Notes under the pieces: generated by a model
What the model was told of the DNA's origin: nothing
What the model saw: the letters and a program-made list of their open reading frames with translations, nothing else
Database searches by the model: none
Part shown: positions 35,931-48,411 of the stretch, in pieces
Layout: every line of letters begins with the position of its first letter
How positions within the stretch are numbered: position 1 is the first letter of the stretch
NCBI GenBank assembly: GCA_014058105.1
Contig: JACGCM010002017.1
Span: 62,001 to 126,000, forward strand
From: Kingdonia uniflora
Lineage: Eukaryota; Streptophyta; Magnoliopsida; Ranunculales; Circaeasteraceae
Length of the DNA: 64,000 nucleotides
Reading direction: 5' to 3'
Position numbers and translations under genes: made by a program

Positions 35931-38900
35931 ATGGCCCAGTACCAAGTGGATGATATTGATCACATGGAGGATGATTTTGAAATGGGTGGCTTTCACGAGG
36001 AAATGGAAGAAGAGTACTACAATGATTTAGGCATGGACGATTCAGAGTCGGATGACGACGAATATGGCCACCTGGTTTGTTTAATACTCTAATTATATCT
36101 TGTTTTCATTCAGAAAGAAAATTGTTGATTGCTAAGGCCTTTATTTCGTCTGATTGATGTAAAAGTGTACTTATGTTCATTCTTAGAGCATATGAGTTTA
36201 TAAGAGAAAGAAAGGCTATATAGTAATGTTACCTGAGAAGATAAAAGGGGTTGGGACTCAACAGACTTGTTAAAAGTAAACATGTTTCTAAAACTACAAA
36301 AACAAAGGAAAAATAACATAACAAGGGAGTAAACTTCGCTTCTATTTACAGAATATTAAATTTAAAAAACAACATAATAATTGATTACATCCCTCATATT
36401 TAGCATTTCAAGTAAATATGTAGGTACAAACCTCCACTACTGTGATTTACTTAAGCGTGTTGTCTTGATTATTCAAACATACGCAAGTGAGCACACAAGG
36501 GATTACATCGTAAAATAGAAAAGTTATATCAAATGGTAAATTGTAAGCTGTAAATAGATCTTTTAAACATATTATAAGAAATATAAAAAATGTCTTTACC
36601 AGCATAGTAAAATTAACAGGAACCTATTGTGTATAATTTTCATGAAATAATTTCCAAGAACTTACCAAAAAAAACTCATCATCCTTCTACTTAAATGAAA
36701 CTATAAGCCTAAATGAAGGTTCTTTAGTTATATAACTGAAAGAACACCAACCCAAAACTGGTGTTATAAGTAATTTCATTGAAGGAAAATTTTATTGTCT
36801 TTGTTTCCAATGTAACAATGTTCCCATGTGAAATACACCACCTATATGCATCAAAAAAATGGGAGAGCACCAAGAATACAGAAATTGTAGATTTGGCAAA
36901 AAGCAACAACTATATTTTCATATCCAGCAGTAGTGGATTAACTTTCAACTGAAATTGAATAATAGGATTTGAGAAGTATAGTAAGATACAGGCAAGCCGA
37001 CACAAATCATATTGTTCACACAATGAAATTTTACATTGTGATTCAAATCGTTGCACGTAGGATTTGAGTTGAATTGTACGATTCAAGTCCTTAATCGTAA
37101 GATTTTGACTGCTATGGTTCTAGGTCACGATGCCATTTGTTTTTTTTTTTGAAAAATCAAAACCTTGATTTCCATTTTCACAAGTAGGAAGTTTTATGAA
37201 AAATGAGAAGCATATAATGGTTGTAACTTAAGATCCTAAAGGATATTTGGAATACATGAAGCATGAAGAACTCAAAATTTGGGTTGTTTGTGCCATTATG
37301 GGGTCTGTAGGTTGCCTGCCATCTGCGCCTTAGTAGTGTGAGGCATAAGCTGCACCTTATGTTAGATGTGCCTTACCTTTAAACTTTAAGTCAAACATTC
37401 TTCATTTGGCTTTAAGTCAAACATTCTTCATTACTTCATATTTCTTCTTCTTCTTCTTCTTCTTCTTCTTCTTCTTCCAGTGCTTGGGCCTCACACGGTT
37501 TTCTCATCATTTCTTTTCTGTAGGGTTTCTTTTTTTCTTTTTATCTTGTAGAATTTCTCGTCAAATTTCTGCTCTTCATATTTTCTTTCCAAATCTTTTC
37601 GTACTACTCTATCTCTCTCTTAGCCTTTTTTGTCTTCACAGATCCTAGATTACTTTTCCATAGACCATCTGTCCAATTTTTTTTTTATTTTTCTAGATTT
37701 TGTTCTTTCTTAGAACTTTATCTCCATATTCCAATTTTAGATTTTCTTTTTATAATCTTTCCCTCTCCGGATGTTATTTTACCCCTTCTCTATATTTATT
37801 CTGCTTCCATATTTCAATTCTCTCCAAAATTCTTTTATAGAGAGCCTTCCCTTTTCTTATTTTGATGTTCTCATACCAACATTTCTTATGTCAAACTTCT
37901 CTCTTAAGATTTATCTATTTTTATTCACTCATTATCTTTGGGCGCCCTCTCCAAAATTCTTTTTAGATTTTCGATCCAAGTTTCTATCTTTCAATACTTT
38001 CTTTGAACTACCTGTTGTAATTTTATCTCTCGAGATTCCTCAAAATCTGAGTTATTGCGCTAACAACGGGAGACCCGAAACGGGCTAACGCCATCAATGA
38101 ACTTTGGGCTAGTCTAGTATTACCTTCCCCTACTCAACCAACAACTATTCTAGTCTAGTATTACCTTCCTCTAGCTATTTCGTGCAGGCCTAGTAAGGTA
38201 AGGCTAGACTACGACGGCTAGGTAGTGTGCGTATTATGAGTTGAATAGATAGAGTTATCTGGCACGACTTCTCGCTATTAATAATGGATACCTAGTAGCT
38301 AGCTGACGCGAAGTGGAGCAAGAAACCAAAGCCAAGTCACCAGTCAAAATGGGGTTTCTCTATGTAAACTTTCTCTTTCCGATTTTTATTCTTACGTTTA
38401 TTCTTATATTATCTTTCCGTTAGATTTATTTTATTTATTTTTCCTTTCATGATTTTTTTCCTCTTTATGTTTTCTTCCCTCTGAGTTTTATATGCGGACT
38501 GTCTTAACTATCCCAAAAAAATCTCCATATATGTATTTTATCTCTCACTTTCTAGCTTTTCTCTCTCCAAATGTTCCTTAAATTTTTTCTATTGTTTCCA
38601 TCTTTTTTATATCCACATTTCCTCTCCTTTTTTTTAATGTGAAGCTTGCATTTCCCTCATGATTTCCTCATATTCCAAAACTTGTATCATAGGAAAATTT
38701 TACTAGATCATCAGTCATAGTTCTCATAGCCTATGTGGGGTTTGATCAAAACCTAGCTTGCGATTGTATTTTGATCAATGCCATTTCATGTTGAAGCCAA
38801 GTCTTCAAAAGATAGTGACTGTAAGATGCTTAGTCACATTTTCGAGAAGTAGAATGCATTTTCACTCAAGCTATGAAATTTCCAAATAAGCTTACTATCC

Positions 38901-41900
38901 AGAATTATTTTTTCATTTGGACAAGGAAATAAAAGGTTCCTGGCATTTATTTAAATCACATATGTTGAAGTTTATAACGTGTTTTGCTAAGTTTGCACTA
39001 CGACCATGGTTTGGAAACTGGGATTGGATCGGCCAGGATCGCTCTATCCAATTCGGAGCACCTTGGGCCGGTTCACAAGATCCAACTCAGGACCGGCCAT
39101 GGACGTTCCAAATCCCAAGTCCTTTGAGAGAGGATATTTTGGGGTTTTCGTAGAGGCAAGGGTATTGATCTCGGCTGATTTTGAGGACAACAGATCAACG
39201 AGCACAAGCAAGATTTTTCAAGACTCCTACTTTTTGTGTTATCATGGGCTTGTGGAGAGCTACTTGCTATTTAATAATGTAGTAAAGAACGCAAAACAAA
39301 AATAGTTACTAATGAGAGGATTAGCTAGTTATAAGCATTGAGAGGTAGTGTCTTGAGCCATTTTGGTAAAACTAGCTATGCTGTTAAAGGGAGTTGTTGT
39401 GTTAGCTTAGTATTACTGTCTCCTAATTTTCTAAATGATCTATGCTGCTAAGATGCTCTTACATGAGTTACAAAACACTTTAAAGTATATTCTGAATGAA
39501 GTTTTTGTTACACGCAGAGCACCAACATAAGAGATACTTCTTCTGCGCAAGCTAGGAAAGGAATAGATATTCAGGGAATTCCCTGGGAAAGACTAAACAT
39601 CACCCGGGAAAATTATAGACAGACAAGACTTGAACAGTACAAAAACTATGAAAATATCCCTCAATCTGGAGAGGGGTCAGAGAAGGTAAACTTTTTGGCA
39701 ACACCTACTTCATTTTTTTTTTATATGATTAGAACAAAAATTGCGGGTGTTACTGAGATTCTATGTTTAATTCTTTCAATCTTTCTTTATGATCATAGGA
39801 ATGCCAGCCTACTGCAAAAGGAGGAGCGTATTATGAGTTCCAGCGCAATACAAGATCTGTGAAATCAACAATTCTTCATTTCCAGGTAGGTCGCATATAT
39901 CAAATTTGAGATGTGTCAACGTTATTTTCAAGTCGAGTAGCACCAATACCAGATTTAATAACATGGGACTAACTAGAATATTGTTGTATGGCTTTATAGC
40001 TGAGGAACTTGGTTTGGGCTACTTCAAAGCATGATGTGTACCTCATTTCACACTTTTCTGTCATTCACTGGTCTTCTTTAACACGCAGGAAGACTGAAGT
40101 TCTCGATGTCTCGGGACATGTGGCTCCAAACGAGGTGCATGTTTTTCTAGAATACTTGTTAACGAAGTACTGTAGATTTATAGTTCCATTATTTTGTCAG
40201 TTTGACAGGCATTTTTATTTTTTCATTTAGAAATACCCTGGAAATCTCTTTGAAGGATTTACTAAAACGCAAGTTAGCACACTGGCTGTTAAGGATAAGT
40301 TGCTTGTGGCTGGGGGATTTCAAGGAGAACTCATTTGCAAGGTACAATTTCATTTGGCACCAGACAGTAATTTCTGAATAGGGTAGGACCACACTGGCAG
40401 ATGAATAATCTCAGATTCCTTGTGTCATATCAGTAGTTGAATGCTTGACCACGTCGTATTTTTAGTTTTTTTTGTAATAAGAGTTGCATTTTCTTTTTCA
40501 GTACACATTTTTTTCCTGAACCATTAATGACCTGAAGTTTAGTGCTCATCTGAAGTTTCAAATCCCATTTATTTCCTTGTTGATGTCCCCTTTTTCCTTT
40601 TCTCTATTTACTTTTGTAGCGACCTGATTTTCTTGGATTTATTTCATCTGGTTTTTTGTTGTATTTACTAGAACAATTTCAGCAGTTAGAGCTAATTTTA
40701 CAATTTTTTCATGGTCTCCAAGTCATATGGAGAGACTATCTAGTTTGGGAAGTGACTTTTATTTTCTGTGACACGCTGAATCGTACCATCAGACTATGCG
40801 AACTGATGGATATCCTCATTAGAGTTCGAATTTATTGTTTGTGGTAATGCAGAACTTGAAAGAATTGGTGTAGTGACGGGCTGGCTGTAGGCATACTTAG
40901 TTTTTAGTGTTTTATTATGCCATGCGTCTCTACTGAAGTTGCTCTTAGTTGTGCATAATCAACTTGTCTACTCTGTCTTTATTTAACATAAACACGAGTA
41001 CGCTTGTTGCGGTCTCCCTAATTGCACACATTCCAATCATCAGCAACATTAATGTCCCTAGTTCTTATATATTATGATATTGTTTCCTCACATTTCTAGA
41101 AATTCCTACTATTAACCCATTTCTTCCAAGTCTGAATTTGGTTTCATTTTGTAAAGTAGACAGGTGCACAAAAATGGAATGAAACAAAGCTGATAATTTC
41201 TTCTTTTATTGTGAATGCAGTATATAGATCGACCAGGAGTTAGCTTCTGTTCGAGGACTACTTATGATGATAATGCAATTACTAATGCTATTGATATTTA
41301 TGACAGTCCCAGGTACATTTCTTAGTTTTTGGTCATCTATGTTAATATAGGCAAATAGGGAAGCTAACTCATCGCCAATTTTTTTTTTCAGTGGGGCTGT
41401 TCACTTCATGGCTTCAAACAATGACGGCGGTATTAGAAACTTTGATCTGGAATACTTTCAGCGAACTAAGCATTTCCAATTTCCTTGGCCTGTAAATGTA
41501 AGTCTCGCTGGTTTTCGTTACTGATTTGACTGTTATATGGTTGTGCCCTGACTGATGAAGTGACATCTGAGCCTAGTAAAATGCACATGTGTGGTAGGGA
41601 CTGAGTGATGACCCTACAATCTATTATTTAAAACTTCGGAATAAGGCCCCCTTTTGTTGAAAATACCCCTCTTTTCTCTAGTAATAAGATTGTAGTCAAA
41701 GGAAAGCGTATTTTCATCAAATGGAGGACTGATAAGGTTGAGCTGTTTTACATGAAGCAATTAATGGGGGGATTGCTATCCTAGACAACATTTAGACTTG
41801 ATGTTCTTTGGGACTCTTTATGTGTTTATAAGAAGGGGAATCTTAACCAATTTACATTTGTTTACAGCATAGTTCACTGAGCCCTGATGGTAAGCAACTT

Positions 41901-42481
41901 GTGATTGTTGGAGACAACCCTGATGGATTACTGGTGGATTCTAACACTGGAAAGGTACTTTGGTAGTCCCAATTCTATTTTCAGTTATTTATTTATTTAT
42001 GATCACATCATATGTACATATCAACTACATTATCTTCAATTTTGCTTTCCTCCTCCCTCTCTTGCAGACAATCGCACCTCTGTGTGGGCATTTAGATTTC
42101 TCATTTGCATCTGCATGGCATCCCAACGGCCACGTCTTTGCCACCGGAAATCAAGACAAGACCTGCCGGGTTTGGGATACTCGTAATCTGTCCAAGTCAG
42201 TTTCTGTTCTTAAGGGAAACCTTGGAGCTGTCCGATCAATCCGATTCACATCTGATGGACAGTTCATGGCAACGGCTGAACCAGCAGATTTTGTGCATGT
42301 TTATAATGCAAAAAATGGATATGAGAAGCAACAAGAAATTGATTTCTTTGGGGAGATATCTGGCGTGTCTTTTAGTCCTGATACAGACTCTCTTTTTATT
42401 GGAGTGTGGGATCGAACTTATGGCAGTCTCCTTCAGTATAGCAGATGTCGAAACTATTCTTACCTGGACTCTTTAATGTGA
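35931..42481 (+). CDS. WD40 repeat protein, 447 aa, nine coding exons
   Basis: Similar to the uncharacterised plant WD proteins annotated after fission yeast C2A9.03. Exons: 35931-36074, 39518-39685, 39799-39885, 40000-40134, 40231-40341, 41221-41312, 41392-41497, 41868-41954, 42068-42481. All are GT-AG and in phase, and all but one begin on a codon boundary. Residues 1-48 are very acidic (MAQYQVDDIDHMEDDFEMGG ... DSESDDDEYGHL). Then come GIDIQGIPWERLNITRENYR and the beta-propeller: LVWATSKHDVYLISHFSVIH, VSTLAVKDKLLVAGGFQGEL, HSSLSPDGKQLVIVGDNPDG, SFASAWHPNGHVFATGNQDK, SFSPDTDSLFIGVWDRTYGS. Intron 1 is 3.4 kb and AT-rich with a (CTT)n tract. The molecular role is unknown; likely a scaffold. 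No damage seen. Confidence 0.93.
37442..37478 (+). repeat. (TTC)n microsatellite in WD40 intron 1
   Basis: About twelve TTC units. Confidence 0.95.
38100..38175 (+). repeat. Short direct repeat in WD40 intron 1
   Basis: The 20-mer CTAGTCTAGTATTACCTTCC occurs twice about 40 bp apart (near 38111 and 38152), followed by an inverted partner around TAAGGCTAGACTA (about 38200). Function unknown. Confidence 0.6.
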
Positions 42482-43107
42482 CAGAAAACTACAACCACTA
42501 TTCAACTTTGCATAGACGTATCTGGGTATGGTTGACACTGCTATATATGAGCGCAAAGCGATACTTCCTTGGTGGTGTGAGAGGTAAGGTTTTGAGAAGG
42601 TTCAAGAAAGTGCGTTTGTGTAAAAAGGGATATGTAATGTACAGAGCAAGAACTGCATTGCGGCAGCAAACAGGAGAAGAGAGAGATTTAATAGCCGAGG
42701 AAGGATTTTACTATGGCTTGGATCTTTGTGTATGTTAGTGTCTTTTCATTTACGTCATGTTTTTGCAGCTCTTGGGGTAATGCTGAATACGTTGTTGTAT
42801 TGTGCAAAATTGGATTGAAATTAAATTGTTGCTGCCTCCATTCTAAGTTGAATAACGTGATACTATATATTGAATCTATGTGCTAGGTTTCCCGTCATCA
42901 GAAAATGAATTACGCTGTAGTCTGTTACACAAAATATAACTAAGAAAACAAATATGGGAAACCGCATTTGAAATAAAGTAAAATAATATACTGGTGTAGC
43001 AAATTATGTGCGTACTCTTTTCAGATAGAAGTTAAGCTCGATCTTGTGTCATTCTAATCACATAATTTTTATGATTAGGCATTTTACATCAAGAGATTAT
43101 AAAAATA

Positions 43108-43179
43108 TGAACCTGACGTGAATCGAACACGCAACCTTCTGATCTGGAGTCAGACGCGCTACCATTGCGCCACAGATTC
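43108..43179 (-). tRNA. tRNA-Trp (CCA)
   Basis: 72 nt on the minus strand. The acceptor stem GAATCTG/CAGGTTC pairs fully (one G-T). The D arm has GGCGCAATGGTAGCGC, the anticodon loop CTCCAGA gives CCA (complement of 43145-43147), and the T arm contains GTTCGATTC. No intron and no encoded CCA end, as expected for a nuclear gene. Confidence 0.93.
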
Positions 43180-43244
43180 TTGATGTTTATAAGCAAATTT
43201 TAACTTATCAATCTCTTATGTTTGGATTGCGAACAAAAGAATAA

Positions 43245-43270
43245 TATCTTATCCAACTCCAACCAATCAA
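43245..43270 (+). promoter_or_regulatory. Candidate light-regulatory boxes upstream of psaG
   Basis: A GATAAG I-box core on the minus strand (TTATC at 43249-43253) and a CCAAT box (43263-43267) lie about 190 bp before the psaG ATG, as in many photosynthesis genes. Motif match only. Confidence 0.35.
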
Positions 43271-43450
43271 ATCCACCCATTTTATTTCCCACAATCTCTC
43301 TACCATTGATCTCCTCCTCACAATTCCTCCCCCTTTTCTTTTTATTTTGTACAAAAAAATCCATCCTAGACAACTCTTCTCTATTCCTTATTATCTATCT
43401 ATCTATCTATCTAGCCTTTGAAACCACTCTCAAATCTCAATAAGTGAGTG

Positions 43451-43951
43451 ATGGCTTCATCAACCTTGTTCTCCACCCCAACATTTAGTGCCACCCAAAA
43501 ACACACTCAAATCACCTCATCCTTCCAAGGCTTAAGACCCCTTAAGCCCACTGACACCTCCTTGTTTTCGCTCTCCAAGAAAATATCATCACCCAAACTT
43601 ACAACATCTAACAAGTTTGGAGTCACCAAAGCAGCTGGAGTCATTAGTGCTGAACTAAGTGCACCTTTGGTTATCAGCTTGAGCACTGGACTCTCACTCT
43701 TCTTGGGAAGGTTTGTGTTCTTCAACTTCCAGCGCGAAAATGTTGCAAAACAAGGATTGCCTGTGCAGAATGGGGTAACCCATTTCGAGGCTGGTGATAC
43801 TAGAGCCAAAGAATACGTTAGCCTTTTGAAGTCGAATGATCCAGTGGGATTTAATATTGTTGATGTTCTTGCTTGGGGATCCATTGGTCACATAGTGGCA
43901 TACTATGTCCTCGCCACCTCCAGCAATGGCTATGATCCTAAATTCTTTTGA
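43451..43951 (+). CDS. PSAG: Photosystem I reaction centre subunit V (PsaG), chloroplast precursor
   Basis: PsaG is a two-helix thylakoid protein that helps bind LHCI to photosystem I. This is a single exon of 166 residues. ATG at 43451 is chosen because the codon just upstream is GTG. Residues 1 to about 65 are Ser/Thr/Lys-rich, as for a chloroplast transit peptide. The mature protein has helix 1 ([20 protein letters not shown]), a stromal loop ([30 protein letters not shown]) and helix 2 ([20 protein letters not shown]), ending GYDPKFF. Length and motifs are normal. The leader has an (ATCT)n tract at about 43391-43413. A tRNA-Trp lies upstream on the other strand. Confidence 0.96.
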   Translation: MASSTLFSTPTFSATQKHTQITSSFQGLRPLKPTDTSLFSLSKKISSPKLTTSNKFGVTKAAGVISAELSAPLVISLSTGLSLFLGRFVFFNFQRENVAKQGLPVQNGVTHFEAGDTRAKEYVSLLKSNDPVGFNIVDVLAWGSIGHIVAYYVLATSSNGYDPKFF

Positions 43952-44336
43952 ATATCAACTTGGCTATATTAATTTCTGTGTATATCGTATTATCTTCTTA
44001 AATGAATGTGTTATCCTATCTCCCTTTAGAGGAGTTTATGATTCTGATTAGTATGTAATATGCAGCAGATTTCTGAAACTCAAGTTTGTATAACATTTGA
44101 TAGTCAAATTTATAAAAACAAGGCGAATCTCAGAAAATGAAAATATATTCCAAAGGCACAATTCATTCAAGTAACTTGGGACACTTGTTATTCGCACTTC
44201 GACCAATTGGTTTTGAGATGAAACCTCCAGTTCTAATAAAACCGGTGCACCCAATCCCAATCGCCGCAACACATGGCTGCTCTAACTAAAACTCAGCTAA
44301 ACTAGGTTTTAAAAATATCCATAAAATCATCAACAC

Positions 44337-45884
44337 ATGGCTACTACTTATGAGGAAGTTGTTGAAAATGCTGATATATTTGAACAAACTCTAAAGGACC
44401 TCCACGCTTCCTCTGAAACTAAATTCAAGGAAGCTGTTCAATTTACTCCTCCCTATATATGGGTTTTATCTACTCTTGGAATCAATTGGTTTAGTTTTTG
44501 TGGAGGTCACATCTTGTGGGGGTTTTCATAAGGTCAATATGTTTTCTAATAGATCTCAACTACTGGGGAGGAAGTTTATAATTAATTACCTTTCTCCAAA
44601 ACTGATTTCAGGTTATAATAGATCGCGCTTGTGGACTGAAATATATGATATCTTATGTTTTCGAACAACAGCTTATTTCATTGCTTCTTCACTATGAGAA
44701 ACTTTATTATGCTCGTCGGCCAATCTCACAAGTTTGTATGCTTTGTTTTCATTTTTATGAATCAGACTGAAACATTGTGGATATTTCGAATGTATGTACC
44801 ATATGCTAAATGGTTTTATTTTTTCGTCATACAGCTATAGCTATCTGCAGCACCGCAAGTGCAGAAGACAGACACCAATGTGAATCACGTACCAGGTTCG
44901 TGTTTAAATTTCTTCAGCGCAGTTTACATATATCGAGGGTACCCCTTTTGAACAATACAGGCAATGCATTAGAGTGAACAGATTATTTACACAACACTGC
45001 GTATTTCCATCTAATGTCTACTTCAACCTGCTGTTTTATGTTTTACTTAGCCAAAAATGGTACCAATGCGTACTCTCTCATACGTTCCTCAAATAAATTG
45101 TTGCACCAGAATTAGGTAACTTACAGATCTTTTTCTAAAAAAATCTTAATTGATATGTTTCTAATGTGTACCTGATGGGCTGGGTTTAAAATTCTTGCTC
45201 AATGAGACATATTATTCTAGCTGATATAGTGACATGTGCAGATGGTTCTCACTTCTTAGATATGGATTGGTGGTTGGGTTACTGGAAACATTGACGGTAA
45301 ATTTGATAATGGATATTTTGTGACTGTGAACATGGGTTCTCAGAAGTTGAAAGGGGTGTTATCTCATTCTGCTCATGAACCACCACCCACACCCGAGAAA
45401 CATAACCAGAAAAGACCTAGACAGCCGTCCTCCTTCCCTGGAAAAGGTTACAACAACTTATTTGCTGAACGTTACGACAGACTGAAGCCTTTTTACGATG
45501 GTCAAGAAGGGTCTATAGGCAAGAAGATCCGTTTCTTGTGGAACAGACTTTCCGAGGCGAAAAAACAGGTATTTGAACCCTCCATCCATGGTCTTTGAGA
45601 TTTTTAGTTGCACCTATGAATGGTGATAAAAAGACATGTATTTTGGAAATGTTCTCTTCTCCTATTTGTTCTTCTTCTTCTTCTTCTTTGTTATGTTTCT
45701 TCTCTCTGAAACTTTGGCATCCATTTGTTTTCTCCCATGGGTCATTCGGGATCCCACAAAGTTGCACTATATTAATATCATCTAATTTAAATTTGCATGT
45801 TGGTTTATGAGGACTAGAATATGCTTTAACGTTGTTTACTTTAACTTGCAGACTTACAATGACAAGTGTATGAAGAGAGGTTGA
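44337..45884 (+). pseudogene. ARID-HMG box DNA-binding protein gene, decayed
   Basis: Plant ARID-HMG proteins (HMGB9/10/11/15 group) bind AT-rich DNA. The start TYEEVVENADIFEQTLKDLH is the family's ARID entry, but the frame is lost after TKF. A second frame gives LVFVEVTSCGGFHKV (about 44484), and a third SLLLHYEKLYYARRP (about 44676), both degraded ARID helices. The HMG part survives better: GNIDGKFDNGYFVTVNMGSQ (about 45290) and GYNNLFAERYDRLKPFYDGQ, then a splice (donor after KKQ near 45569) to a tiny last exon TYNDKCMKRG ending at 45884. The HMG box is cut short. Several frames and missing pieces argue for a pseudogene. A heavily diverged HMG-only transcript is possible. Confidence 0.7.
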
Positions 45885-46851
45885 GAATCAGTGAAATGTT
45901 GGAAAGGGCGGAAACCCATTCAGTTTGTTTAGGACTCCCAACCTATGGTTGTTGTTGTATATACCTTTCAATGTTCTTTCATTTTGTACATAAACAAGTG
46001 TGTTACTCTTGAATGAATGTTGTAATGTGCATAAACATAGTATGTAAGCTGGGGGTGCATGAAGCAAGTTATCACAACCTCACATGAGCATGATCAAACA
46101 TGGTGTCCTTGGTGGGGCTGCTGAGATGAAGATGGGGCGGGCCCAGTTACTTTGAAGGAGAGAGTCCCAATGAAGATTTGTCCCAACCTATTTATCTTTT
46201 AGAAAGTCACTCACCATCGTACGGATGTAGCAGAGAGACTCCTCTCTCCACCTTCATCGTCGTGCGTTTTAGCGTTACTTTAGAAACAAATATATTATTA
46301 TTCTCTTTTCACGTCATCTCATAACCTCACAATTACTATCCACACAAATCATGCCTCTTTTACCGCTAAGATAATATTCACCTCAAACAAAATTACTTTA
46401 TTTTTTATTTTTTATTTTTTATTGTGAGGATAAATACAAATTAAGAGATTTAAGAAATAAAAACTCAAAAAAAAAATGTTTGACTTAGTGAGAGAGAGAG
46501 GGTATCTTAATATCTTTTGTTTTGGGATTTTATTCCTTGTAGGATAAAACTAATTGCTGTAATTAATAAAGAGATTAATAGGGAATTAGAGACTGTCAAT
46601 CTTCATTTCAGAGAGAGAGCAAGAGCAGTTTTAGTAGTCCTTGAAAGAAAGAAAGTAAGTAAGAACAGTCTGTACTCTGTAGTAGTACGTACAGAACAGT
46701 TCTCTCTAGGGGTTGTTGAGACTAGAGAGTGGTGGAGAGGTGTTTCTCTGAAGTGGGACTCTGTTTTCATTGATTTCTCACTTTGGGATCACTGTTTTAT
46801 TCACTGGGGTTTGGTTTTTATTAGGTTTTAGGTTATCTTTGTGGGTTTCTA
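45885..46851. other. Intergenic region and leader of the C2H2 gene
   Basis: No gene. Contains a short GA tract near 46488 and the presumed untranslated leader of the zinc-finger gene, which includes a small upstream reading frame starting near 46517. Confidence 0.5.
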
Positions 46852-48411
46852 ATGGAGGACCAGCTCAAAGATGATGATGATGTACCAACAAGAGAAGAAG
46901 AAGAAGAAACTAGTGTTTGTAAGGTTTGCAATAAGGGTTTCAGCTCAGGGAAAGCGCTTGGAGGTCATATGAGAGTGCATAGTAATAGTCAGGTGGAGGT
47001 GGAGGTAGATGGTGGAAACGCGAAGATGATGAGGATTCAACATCAGAAGAGATACATGGGTAAGAAGAATCGTCTCTCTAATCTTTCAGTTAACCCTAGT
47101 AGTAGTAGTTACAATGTCAATAATAATAATCAATCTACTGAGACCAGTCCAAATAGTAGTAGTAATAGTAATACTACTACTTGTTCTCTATGCAACAAGA
47201 TCTTCCCATCTAAGAAATCATTGTTTGGTCATATGAGATGTCATCCTGAGAGGGATTATAGGGGAATGACTAAAAATAGTTCATCTTCAACTATTTCTGA
47301 CTCTATGGCTCCAAAGATGGATGATCGGATTGATTCCGTATTCACGAGTGTTGGGCCACTGAAGAACTTCCCAATATGGGTTGTTACTGGCCAGAGAGGT
47401 CGCAAAAGTGTTGATGATGAAGAAGAAGAAAATAAAGGGATAGTGCCTGAGGCTGTGTATGACCTTATGTTGCTAGCTAATGGTGGTCACTCTTTCCAAC
47501 CACCAGCTGCTGTTTCGAGAAAATCCTACTCTGAGTATGACGCTAGTAATTTGGGAACCTCTGATCAGTTGAAGAAACGTAGAATCGAGGAGAGGGGAGG
47601 TGAAGACAGAATTATGATGAGGCCTAAGAAGCTGAGGTTTGACGAGGGAGGTTTGTCAAAGTGGAGAAATGGAGAGTTGGGGAATGAATTTCAGTGGGAG
47701 AATGCGAAAGAAGAGAAGGAATATGGAGCTGGAGCTGGAGCTGGTGTTGATCCTGAGTTTGAGAATGTAGGATATCAGTGGAAGTATTCGGATGATTCCG
47801 AAGATGATTTGGAACAACCTAGTGAGGAAAGATTGGCAGATTTTAATACCAAAAGAAAATATAAAAAGAAAATTAAGATGAGAGATTTGGAATCTGTCCA
47901 AGCCAAGTCTATGATGGATTCTCAAAGGAACTCAGATAGTTACAAGTGCACAACTTGCAATAAGACTTTTCCTTCACACCAAGCATTGGGTGGTCACAGA
48001 TCAAGTCACAACAAAGGCAAGAACATTCTTCTCCGGGCCACTAATGCTATTACAGATATGGAAGAATTTGCATCAGCTGAGAAGGAACATTATGAGCTTC
48101 CCACCAATCTATCCACAGTCAATAACTCGCCTGAATCCGATGACAAAGTAGCAAATCCTCACAAGTGTCAGATATGCAGCAAGGCATTTGCAACAGGTCA
48201 GGCCCTTGGGGGACATAAGAGGTGCCACTGGAATGGACCCGAGGCACCTACTAGTAGCTCAGCAGCATCAGTTTCGCCTGAAGAAGTCAGCAGGACAGGT
48301 GTGGCGCTGTTTGATCTCAATGAGCTTCCAATGATGGAACAAGAAGAAGAACATGCTCTTGAATTTGCTTCTGCTATTGCACCTATCACTTACAATTTTA
48401 TTTCTTATTAA
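46852..48411 (+). CDS. C2H2 zinc finger protein with four fingers and EAR motif, 519 aa, single exon
   Basis: A plant C1-class C2H2 transcription factor of the ZAT type. Four fingers are visible: about residues 23-43 (CKVCNKGFSSGKALGGHMRV), 111-133 (CSLCNKIFPSKKSLFGHMRC), 364-386 (CTTCNKTFPSHQALGGHRSS) and 436-459 (CQICSKAFATGQALGGHKRC). Fingers 1, 3 and 4 have the plant (Q/K)ALGGH signature; finger 2 has KSLFGH. The C-terminus has LFDLNELP (about 486-493), a DLN-type EAR repression motif, so a repressor role is inferred. Long acidic and Ser/Asn stretches separate the fingers. No intron, normal for the family. A basic stretch KRKYKKKIK near residue 345 may serve as a nuclear signal. Confidence 0.92.
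   Translation: MEDQLKDDDDVPTREEEEETSVCKVCNKGFSSGKALGGHMRVHSNSQVEVEVDGGNAKMMRIQHQKRYMGKKNRLSNLSVNPSSSSYNVNNNNQSTETSPNSSSNSNTTTCSLCNKIFPSKKSLFGHMRCHPERDYRGMTKNSSSSTISDSMAPKMDDRIDSVFTSVGPLKNFPIWVVTGQRGRKSVDDEEEENKGIVPEAVYDLMLLANGGHSFQPPAAVSRKSYSEYDASNLGTSDQLKKRRIEERGGEDRIMMRPKKLRFDEGGLSKWRNGELGNEFQWENAKEEKEYGAGAGAGVDPEFENVGYQWKYSDDSEDDLEQPSEERLADFNTKRKYKKKIKMRDLESVQAKSMMDSQRNSDSYKCTTCNKTFPSHQALGGHRSSHNKGKNILLRATNAITDMEEFASAEKEHYELPTNLSTVNNSPESDDKVANPHKCQICSKAFATGQALGGHKRCHWNGPEAPTSSSAASVSPEEVSRTGVALFDLNELPMMEQEEEHALEFASAIAPITYNFISY

Noticed and set aside
42445..42738. Plus-strand frame overlapping the end of the WD40 gene
   Set aside because: Out of frame with the WD40 coding exon; lies mostly in its 3' untranslated region.
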